In this document: one piece after another, positions 57,976 through 64,000 of the stretch
How positions within the stretch are numbered: the stretch's first letter is position 1
Layout of the letters: each line of letters begins with the position of its first letter
From: Lysinibacillus_B sp050613145
GTDB taxonomy: Bacteria > Bacillota > Bacilli > Bacillales_A > Planococcaceae
DNA length: 64,000 bases
Reading direction: 5' to 3'
Assembly (NCBI RefSeq): GCF_050613145.1
Contig: NZ_CP192507.1
Span: 2,480,001-2,544,000, forward strand
Notes under the pieces: model-generated
What the model saw: only the letters and a program-made list of their open reading frames with translations
Told to the model about the DNA's origin: nothing
Databases searched by the model: none
Position numbers and translations under genes: made by a program

Positions 57976-59973
57976 TTATTTCAATTTAAACTTATTTGTA
58001 CGCATATCCAAGTCATTTGAAATCGCATATACAGCATTCACGGCCTCTGCCATTTCCTTCATATCTTTCGATTGTTTTCTTGTATCTACTGCCATTTGTT
58101 CCACACGCTCTGTATTGTGTTTGGCTAACTCCGCCACATCTTCAATAGAAGCTGTAATTTCCTCCGTACTTGCAGTCATTTCCTCTGAAGCGCTTGAGAC
58201 GCGATCCACTTGACTGGAAATCACTTGAATGCCGTCCGAAATATGATGAAATGCAGATTGCGCTTCATTTGCAATAGTGCGACCATCCTCCAGAACTGTA
58301 GATGTCGAAGCAATCGCCTGCACAATTTCTACCGTTTCACGTTGTACATCTGTTACAACATGTGAAATTCGCTCTGCCGCCACTTTCGATTCTTCTGCTA
58401 ATTTACGCACTTCCTCTGCCACTACAGCAAAACCTTTCCCCGCTTCTCCAGCACGAGCCGCTTCAATGGAAGCATTTAATGCGAGCAAGTTCGTTTGATC
58501 TGAAATACCCGTAATGACATTTGTAAACTCACCAATTTGCTCTGAAAGCTGTTCTAATGACTTCGTACGTGTCACAGATTGATCAGTTTGATTGTGAAGT
58601 CGGTCCAATTCACTTAATAAATTGTCTACTACTTTTACACCTTTTAATGCACTTTGCTCTGTATCGGTGGCGATACTGGCAATTTCCATAATGGATTCTG
58701 TCACCCCTTGAATGCCGCGCGCTAAATCCTCCATTGCGAGTGCACTTTCTTCAATATTGACAAGCTGTGTACGTGAATCTTTTTCAATCACTTCAGATGA
58801 CGTTAAAATATCATTCGATGAGGCAATTGTTGCAGTAGAATGACGTTGAATGTCGTCGGCCGCACCATTCATCACACCGGATTGCTCACGTAAATCATGC
58901 ATAATGGATTGGAAGTTATCCATCATCGTGTTACTGGCTAATACAAGCTGACCAATTTCATCTTCTGAATCATTTTCAATCCGTTTCGTTAAATCCCCTT
59001 GCCCATTTGAAATATCAAGTAGTGAATTGCGAACACTTAAAATACGCTTCACTTGACGCGAGATTGTCAAGTTTGTAATTGCTATTAAAATCGCAATCGC
59101 TAACCCTGCCGCAATCACTGTCGCAATTAAAATAAATGATAAAACACTGTTTGAAACTGTAATCGCTAAATATGTACCGTTAGATAAAGGCGTTACATAA
59201 TTCATCGCACGCAAACCATCATATCTTGTACTTTCTTTTACAAGCTCTTGTGCATTAAACATCGACGTAGTAAATGCATTTTTTTCTAAAGAATCTTCAT
59301 TTGTTGCTGCTAATACTTCACCGCTTGCATCGACAACCGCAGCATATAACACTGTCTCACTTAAATGTTTATTCAGTTCACCTATGTAAAACTCTTTACC
59401 AATTTGCGCTTCTAAATCAAGCAGTGCTTGTCCGTTTCGTGCTACTTGCACAATTTTTGGTAAAGCAGGATTCCAGCTACTCACACCAACAAATTTGTAA
59501 AATTGATTATCTACATCGCGGATTTGCGCGGATTGTGTAATGGCTGTTTCTCCCCCTGTAATTAGTTTCATATATTCATATGCTTGTCCATTTGGATCAG
59601 ACGCAAAGCTAAAATCAATTTTCTCGGCAATCGACGTAATTGCCGTATTTCCTTGTGCATCTGTACTCCAAATTTCATCGATTCCACCACGTTCAGCTAA
59701 AGCTTTTAAATCTTCAAACTGTCCACCATTTTCTAAAATCCATGAAATTAACACAGACTCAGCAATCATTTCTTCTTCCATAATTTTTTCAGCGACATCA
59801 CGAGACGTAATCGCACCTTCTAGCCCTAATTTTATCGATTCAACAAGTGCCTCTCCTTGCTCTTGAATACTGTTATTTGTCGTATTGTAAATAAAACCTG
59901 AAAACGCTGAGATAATTAAAATAACTGCCGCCAATATTGGCAACATCATTTTCCATTTCATTGATTTAAACAT
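57976..59973 (-). CDS. Methyl-accepting chemotaxis protein with dCache sensor
   Basis: Membrane chemoreceptor of 665 residues. The first membrane helix is about 10-30, the extracellular sensor 31-275 (a double-Cache type by length), the second helix about 278-302, HAMP 303-355 and the signalling domain to the end with the hairpin tip SDQTNLLALNASIEAARAGE followed by AGKGFAVVAEEVRKLAEES. It reports ligand binding to CheA/CheW. The ligand is not predictable. The ATG follows GGAGGAACATGC. A single gene, as is usual for MCPs. Confidence 0.95.
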   Translation of the reverse strand: MFKSMKWKMMLPILAAVILIISAFSGFIYNTTNNSIQEQGEALVESIKLGLEGAITSRDVAEKIMEEEMIAESVLISWILENGGQFEDLKALAERGGIDEIWSTDAQGNTAITSIAEKIDFSFASDPNGQAYEYMKLITGGETAITQSAQIRDVDNQFYKFVGVSSWNPALPKIVQVARNGQALLDLEAQIGKEFYIGELNKHLSETVLYAAVVDASGEVLAATNEDSLEKNAFTTSMFNAQELVKESTRYDGLRAMNYVTPLSNGTYLAITVSNSVLSFILIATVIAAGLAIAILIAITNLTISRQVKRILSVRNSLLDISNGQGDLTKRIENDSEDEIGQLVLASNTMMDNFQSIMHDLREQSGVMNGAADDIQRHSTATIASSNDILTSSEVIEKDSRTQLVNIEESALAMEDLARGIQGVTESIMEIASIATDTEQSALKGVKVVDNLLSELDRLHNQTDQSVTRTKSLEQLSEQIGEFTNVITGISDQTNLLALNASIEAARAGEAGKGFAVVAEEVRKLAEESKVAAERISHVVTDVQRETVEIVQAIASTSTVLEDGRTIANEAQSAFHHISDGIQVISSQVDRVSSASEEMTASTEEITASIEDVAELAKHNTERVEQMAVDTRKQSKDMKEMAEAVNAVYAISNDLDMRTNKFKLK

Positions 59974-60491
59974 GCATGTTCCTCCATAAAACTAGGCTAT
60001 ATAACTACTTATGGTTTCCTCACTGTAACTTGGAGTTACTTTCCTTTCCAAATTTATTTGCGATGAAAGCGGAGCGACAGAAGCAGCTAGATACCAAGAT
60101 ACCAATCCCTCTGCAGTCACCAAGCTTCCACTCATTTTATTCCATAACCTGTAACCCCAAAATTTTAGTAACAAAACCATTTATTACTGATATTCTACTT
60201 TATAGGAAAAAAGTAAGTAAATATTTAATCCTATATAAAAACATAAAATTAACAATTTTTAAATAAATTCTTCACAAAAATTTTGTTTGCTACTTAAAAA
60301 CTTTTTCTTCAGAGAATTTTACTCATCTCTTTGTTATACGAATATTCCCATTTAGCACGTAATACAAAAATAAGTTTTATTATTCCCTTTAGCCTAATTT
60401 TAATAGTAATAATTCCTCTTAAAACTACATAGGTGATAGAGTACAATAAGGAATATGTTTACATTTCATAAAGAAAAGGGGATTCATGATA
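59974..60491. other. Intergenic region between a chemoreceptor and an SLH protein gene
   Basis: The divergent upstream regions of both genes. A 62-codon minus-strand frame (59992-60180) has no ribosome binding site and is not accepted as a gene, though its transcript would be the chemoreceptor leader, which has some GC-rich, potentially folded sequence (60050-60120). The 60180-60480 part is very AT-rich. Nothing else could be supported. Confidence 0.5.
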
Positions 60492-61574
60492 ATGCTTAAA
60501 AAGACAATCTTTACGACAACACTGACAGCTACCATGCTTTTAACAAGCGTTAGTGGCACGACAGCATCCGCGCAATCACAAGAAGCTTTTTCTACACCTC
60601 CTATAATTAATTCATCCACAGTTGCCCAAACAGAGCACACATCATTTGAAGAGTTATATAAAATGTTCAATTTAAATGAATTAATTTTTGATACAAAACA
60701 CTATAGTGTGACAGCTGTGTCAAAAACACAGTTTGTTCTGAAAATTAGTGTGGATGCGATTATTAAAAGCTATGAGGACAATGTGAATGCTTATGAAGAA
60801 GGTAAAGAAGAATTCATGGGGAATATCGCACTGATCCGCTCATCTTTTGGGGACCATATCGAAATGCGCTTCACAAAACAGCGCAATGGCATCCAAAAAG
60901 AAATTAAAGTGACAAAACAATGGCTTCCATTATCAGCTGAAGATGAAGCTGTTTTCTTAGAGGTACTTGGACGTGGCAATGATTTGCAACGTGACGGTGG
61001 TTATTTCCTTGACACATTAAATCACTGGGCAGAACCATATGTTCAGTTTTTATATGAACTAGATATTATTAACGGGCAAAATGCCACAACCTTTAATCCA
61101 AACGGGCAAATTACTCGTGCACAATTAGTTTCTATGATTTTCCGTGCAACTGGACTGTCTGCGAAAGAGGATTTCACTAGTTATGCACCTTATAAAGATT
61201 TAATCAATCATTGGGCAGCAAAAGAAATTTCCATTTTATATGATTATGGATTTTTAGACATCTTTGGGGAAGATACTTTTATCCCATCCCAACGTGCTAC
61301 ACGTGAAGAAGTCGCTTATATGACACATATGCTGTTATTAGCATATGGTGTAGATGACGACTTTGGATACAACACGACATTTAAAGATCAGAAATCTATC
61401 AATCCCTTAGCACTGGATAGTATTTCATACCTACAAAAATTAAGTATTATTAATGGCTATAAGGATGGTACATTCAAACCGAAATCGATGATCACACGTG
61501 CACAATTTGCAAAAGTCTTAACGTTAGCTACTTTCCATTTAGAGGAATATTACGAAGAAACAGAGCTTGACTAA
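60492..61574 (+). CDS. SLH-domain surface protein
   Basis: A secreted protein of 360 residues. Signal peptide 1-28 (MLKKTIFTTTLTATMLLTSV, cleaved at TASAQ), a unique part of about 150 residues (lipoprotein-free, acidic), then three SLH repeats: NHWAEPYVQFLYELDIING with ITRAQLV, NHWAAKEISILYDYGFLD with ATREEVA, and a third ending INGYKDGTFKPKSMITRAQFAK. SLH domains bind the pyruvylated secondary cell-wall polymer. The second ATG (60492) is better spaced from GGGGA than the one at 60486. Terminator follows. Confidence 0.9.
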   Translation: MLKKTIFTTTLTATMLLTSVSGTTASAQSQEAFSTPPIINSSTVAQTEHTSFEELYKMFNLNELIFDTKHYSVTAVSKTQFVLKISVDAIIKSYEDNVNAYEEGKEEFMGNIALIRSSFGDHIEMRFTKQRNGIQKEIKVTKQWLPLSAEDEAVFLEVLGRGNDLQRDGGYFLDTLNHWAEPYVQFLYELDIINGQNATTFNPNGQITRAQLVSMIFRATGLSAKEDFTSYAPYKDLINHWAAKEISILYDYGFLDIFGEDTFIPSQRATREEVAYMTHMLLLAYGVDDDFGYNTTFKDQKSINPLALDSISYLQKLSIINGYKDGTFKPKSMITRAQFAKVLTLATFHLEEYYEETELD

Positions 61575-61580
61575 AAGTGG

Positions 61581-61620
61581 AAAAAGAAGGTGTTGTACTC
61601 CTCACCTTCTTTTTCTTATT
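61581..61620 (+). terminator. Terminator of the SLH protein gene
   Basis: AAAAAGAAGGTG and CACCTTCTTTTT are a perfect 12-bp stem with a 10-nt loop, then CTTATT. Confidence 0.92.
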
Positions 61621-61652
61621 AAACATCTGAAGAACTTACAATTATACTTAGC

Positions 61653-62891
61653 TCATTTCAAATCATCTAAAAAATCTTTACTAAAACTTGTATTCGCTTG
61701 ATACTTCCCTACTCGCTTGCCTTTAACCCCCCGCCGGATAACCCCTTCTCCAAATTGACGTTCCAATTTGTTCATTAAGTTTAATATCGGTTCCTCTTTT
61801 ACATATTCTTCAAAGTTGAAGATTGATAATTGTTCTGTACTATCTGTTTTGTCCATGACATTTCCAACCGTAATCCCTAACAGTCGCACCGGCTTTTCTT
61901 TCCAATGGTCCGACATTAAATCCTTTGCCACTTCAAAAATAAGACTTACTTCATCCGTACTATTTTGAATTGTTCGGCTATTCGTTTGATTTTTCCAGTC
62001 GCTGTATTTTATTTGAATGCTAATCGTCGTACCAACTAACCCTTTTGCCTTTAAACGATTACTCACCTTTTCTGCTAATGTATATAAAACATCTTGTATT
62101 TCAGCTAGATTGGAAACATCATAAGGTAGCGTCGTGGAATTGCCAACACTTTTCGTATCATAGATGGACTCTGGATCAACAGGTCGGTGATCGATTCCAT
62201 TCGCTTTTTCGAGTAAGCGCAGTCCATTAATACCAAACTTTTGTTGTAACATGGTTTTTTCTGCTTGAGCTAAGTCACCGATTGTATGTATATTCATGTC
62301 CTTTAATTTGTCCGCTGTTTTCTTTCCTACGCCATGCATGTGAATCACTTCTAACGGCCACAATACTTCCTGCACATCTCGTTTGCGAATAATTGTAATG
62401 CCTAACGGTTTCTTCATATCCGATGCCATTTTAGCTAAAAATTTATTCGGTGCCACACCGATTGAACAAGGGAGCTGTAATTCATTGAATATCCGATTTT
62501 GTATATCATGCACGATTTCCATCGGGTGCTTATTACCTTCAATAGAGCTAATATCGATATAGCTTTCATCTATCGAGACGGGTTCAACTAAAGGGGTGTA
62601 CTCTGTTAAAAGATTATAAAATTTCTTGGAAGCGTCACGATATCTTTCAAAATGAGGAGGGATTATGATGATTTCAGGACAGACCTTTAAAGCATCTGAT
62701 ACCCGTTGCGTCGTATAAACCCCTTTTTCACGCGCCTCATAACTGCATGTAATGACAATACCCCTACGCTCTTTCGGATTACCTGCAATGGCAATTGGTT
62801 TTCCCTTCAAAGTAGGGTCATACACTTGCTCTACGGAAGCATAAAAACTATTCATATCGACATGAAGTATAACTCTCCCTCTATTTGCCAT
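61653..62891 (-). CDS. dinB: DNA polymerase IV (Y family)
   Basis: A 412-residue translesion polymerase. The N-terminal HVDMNSFYASVEQ (10-22) gives the first catalytic Asp, and SIDESYIDIS carries the later Asp/Glu pair of the palm. The thumb (HhH-type GVGKKTADKLKDMNI), little finger and a C-terminal clamp-binding QLSIFNF motif are in order. It copies past damaged bases with low fidelity. ATG after GGGGGATG. Single gene; B. subtilis homologue is YqjH. A LexA site was not found upstream. Confidence 0.93.
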   Translation of the reverse strand: MANRGRVILHVDMNSFYASVEQVYDPTLKGKPIAIAGNPKERRGIVITCSYEAREKGVYTTQRVSDALKVCPEIIIIPPHFERYRDASKKFYNLLTEYTPLVEPVSIDESYIDISSIEGNKHPMEIVHDIQNRIFNELQLPCSIGVAPNKFLAKMASDMKKPLGITIIRKRDVQEVLWPLEVIHMHGVGKKTADKLKDMNIHTIGDLAQAEKTMLQQKFGINGLRLLEKANGIDHRPVDPESIYDTKSVGNSTTLPYDVSNLAEIQDVLYTLAEKVSNRLKAKGLVGTTISIQIKYSDWKNQTNSRTIQNSTDEVSLIFEVAKDLMSDHWKEKPVRLLGITVGNVMDKTDSTEQLSIFNFEEYVKEEPILNLMNKLERQFGEGVIRRGVKGKRVGKYQANTSFSKDFLDDLK

Positions 62892-62958
62892 AACATCCCC
62901 CTACTTTTTCTATCAAAATATCGCTAGTCTTTTAAATTATAAACGATATCTCACATTT

Positions 62959-63491
62959 TTATAAATATCCCCGCATTCGGATTACTTTTCCTTCAACTTC
63001 TGTTCCTAGTTGTGCCATGCCCATTTTTCGGTAAAGTGAAACTTCAATCAGTGGGGGTTTTCTTCATCCCCACTGATTGTTAGTTGAACCAATCGGGCTT
63101 TTACGGGCAGTTGATCTCCCACCTACACTTCTCGATTTCCTTAATCCTTGAGGTGGGCGTCTTAATGCCCGTTAATGCGGGATAAAACTTTAGTGCAGCT
63201 CTATTGGTTGGTGATACTCGTAAATGATATTCATTCACATCATTATCTTTAAAAAACTTTCGTGCATAGTTATGCAATATACGCCCTTTCCCCTTTCCCC
63301 TTGCCCCGACTTTAAGGAAGTAAATAATATAAATGGATATATCCTATCGTTCTACCTTCGTACTCACGAATCGTTAGTTCCAGTTGTCCAATAAGCGTAC
63401 CATCTTCTTCAATTAACACAAAACCTGTTGAATACTTAGACACTTTATCTTTTAGCCACTGAATGTAATCCTCGTCTCCCCCTAAAATCAC
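62959..63491 (-). pseudogene. GNAT acetyltransferase pseudogene split by a palindromic insertion
   Basis: On the minus strand two parts of a GNAT coding sequence are separated by about 149 bp: the 5' part (from about 63491 to 63186) reads YIQWLKDKVSKYSTGFVLIE, then after a frame break GKGRILHNYARKFFKDNDVN to RVSPTNRAALKF, and the 3' part (63035 to 62959) resumes YRKMGMAQLGTEVEGKVIRM to a TAA. Joining the parts restores the GNAT pattern. A frameshift/stop near 63312 and the lost N-terminus also break it. The insertion is listed separately. Confidence 0.75.
63036..63184 (-). mobile_element. Palindromic non-autonomous element, IS200/IS605-like ends
   Basis: About 149 bp inserted in the acetyltransferase pseudogene. 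Its minus-strand 3' end has the hairpin AATCAGTGGGG-loop-CCCCCACTGATT followed by GAAGTTTCAC, and its interior has GGGCATTAA, CCCACCT...AGGTGGG and CTGCCCG segments. This arrangement is that of the ends of IS200/IS605-family elements, in which the right end carries the TnpB guide RNA. No transposase remains. Edges are blurred by a TTTA/TAAA microhomology. No target duplication is expected for this family. Confidence 0.65.
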
Positions 63492-63507
63492 TTATATATT
63501 CATCACA

Positions 63508-63539
63508 AGAAAAAGACCAAATTCCCTTGATTTGGTCTT
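63508..63539 (-). terminator. Terminator of the ABC binding-protein gene
   Basis: AAGACCAAAT and ATTTGGTCTT are a perfect 10-bp stem with a 7-nt loop; TTTCTTG follows on the minus strand. Confidence 0.9.
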
Positions 63540-63573
63540 AAAAAATCACTATATTGCATAGGCAGTAAATAAA

Positions 63574-64000
63574 CTATTTTAAATCTTCTTTTGTAAACTC
63601 TACCACTTCACCGTTTTCAATGTAGGACATACGTAAAATAGAATGGAAGCCACCCTTTTCATTGACTCCACCAATTGTATATACTTGTTTTTCTTCTGGC
63701 TGATTTTTTGCAGCCTCATCCATTGCAACCCTAATGGCTTTTGTATCATCAACTGTTCCAGCAATTTTCATTGCGTCTAATAAAATATTTAATGATATAT
63801 AGTGGAACCCAGCCTCTGCGCCCGGATCTTTCTTATAGTCTGTGCGATAATTATCAATGAAGGTTTCTGTTCCTGGGTAGCTAGCATGAACCAATGGAAG
63901 CGTTGAAACACTCCCCTCTAGTAATTCGTAGCTACCTCCTAAAACTGCAGCCATTTGGTCAAACTTTGCTTGGTCCATAATGATAAAGCCACCTTCAAAT
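63574..64000 (-). CDS. ABC transporter substrate-binding protein, branched-chain amino acid type (partial)
   Basis: The 5' end lies outside the window; 141 C-terminal residues are visible. The sequence FIDNYRTDYKKDPGAEAGFHYISLNILLDAMKIAG followed by KAIRVAMDEAAK and a VYTIGGVNEKGGFHS strand is that of the C-terminal lobe of LivJ/type I periplasmic binding folds, used for branched-chain amino acids or amides such as urea. In a Gram-positive cell it will be a lipoprotein, though the lipobox is not in view. Transporter genes are presumably further right. Confidence 0.8.
   Translation of the reverse strand, partial: FEGGFIIMDQAKFDQMAAVLGGSYELLEGSVSTLPLVHASYPGTETFIDNYRTDYKKDPGAEAGFHYISLNILLDAMKIAGTVDDTKAIRVAMDEAAKNQPEEKQVYTIGGVNEKGGFHSILRMSYIENGEVVEFTKEDLK

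Noticed and set aside
59992..60180. A 62-codon minus-strand ORF upstream of the chemoreceptor gene
   Set aside because: No ribosome binding site and no recognised family; kept only as a note on a possible leader structure.
1..64000. CRISPR arrays, tRNA or rRNA genes, prophage or toxin-antitoxin pairs
   Set aside because: No direct-repeat/spacer array, no cloverleaf with a CCA end, no ribosomal RNA-like sequence and no phage structural genes were seen; the only toxin-like gene is the self-inhibited Fic protein.

Overview
The window is AT-rich chromosomal DNA of a Gram-positive, Bacillus-like bacterium. Ribosome binding sites are strong (AGGAGG type), TTG and GTG starts are frequent, terminators are compact hairpins, and there are a proline T-box, an AhrC-type arginine box, a CydS-type small oxidase subunit and SLH/SLAP surface proteins. 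The biotin genes run bioD-bioA-bioY-bioB, the arrangement known from Lysinibacillus (Bacillus) sphaericus, so a Lysinibacillus/Solibacillus-type Planococcaceae member is the best guess. This is inferred from gene content, not from a database match.

Layout: 0-5 kb holds a PAS regulator (cut by the edge), an RlmI-like rRNA methyltransferase, an SDR and a SLAP-domain protein. 5-9 kb holds a class II Fic protein, a frameshifted FAD-dependent desaturase-like gene and small hypotheticals. 9-16 kb holds a UspA protein, an FMN reductase and a four-gene glycan cluster (membrane GT2, WbqC, PIG-L deacetylase, DegT aminotransferase). 16-26 kb holds a methyltransferase, a NERD protein, GNATs, two MBL hydrolases and a LysR gene divergent from an MFS/nitronate monooxygenase operon. 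26-35 kb holds small membrane or secreted proteins, a nonsense-mutated DUF421 gene, an HPP protein, cydA-cydB-cydS and an AlkD-type protein.

35-47 kb holds argG-argH, an intact IS66 element with its 8-bp target duplication, an iron alcohol dehydrogenase, an SDR and bioDAYB under a BirA-type operator. 47-58 kb holds an RsgA-like GTPase behind a candidate translational attenuator, a nitronate monooxygenase, DoxX, divergent nsrR/hmp with two NsrR-like sites, DUF523 and YlaI-like proteins, an NlpC/P60 endopeptidase, an MBL protein and T-box-controlled proC followed by namA. 58-64 kb holds a chemotaxis receptor, an SLH protein, DNA polymerase IV, a GNAT pseudogene split by a small IS200/IS605-like palindromic insertion, and the 3' end of an amino-acid ABC binding-protein gene.

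The most interesting non-coding signals are: (i) an 18-codon leader ORF plus a hairpin that buries the Shine-Dalgarno of the RsgA paralogue, with a second, competing pairing partner inside the leader ORF; (ii) two unlinked five-copy arrays of a TTTACGCG-type word at exactly 21-bp period; (iii) an inverted pair of about 225-bp hairpin repeats 24 kb apart with a compensatory base-pair change in the central palindrome; (iv) a possible small transcript between the alkylation-repair gene and argH; (v) other structured palindromic repeats near 3.0, 21.5 and 57.8 kb. No rRNA, tRNA, CRISPR array or prophage was seen.
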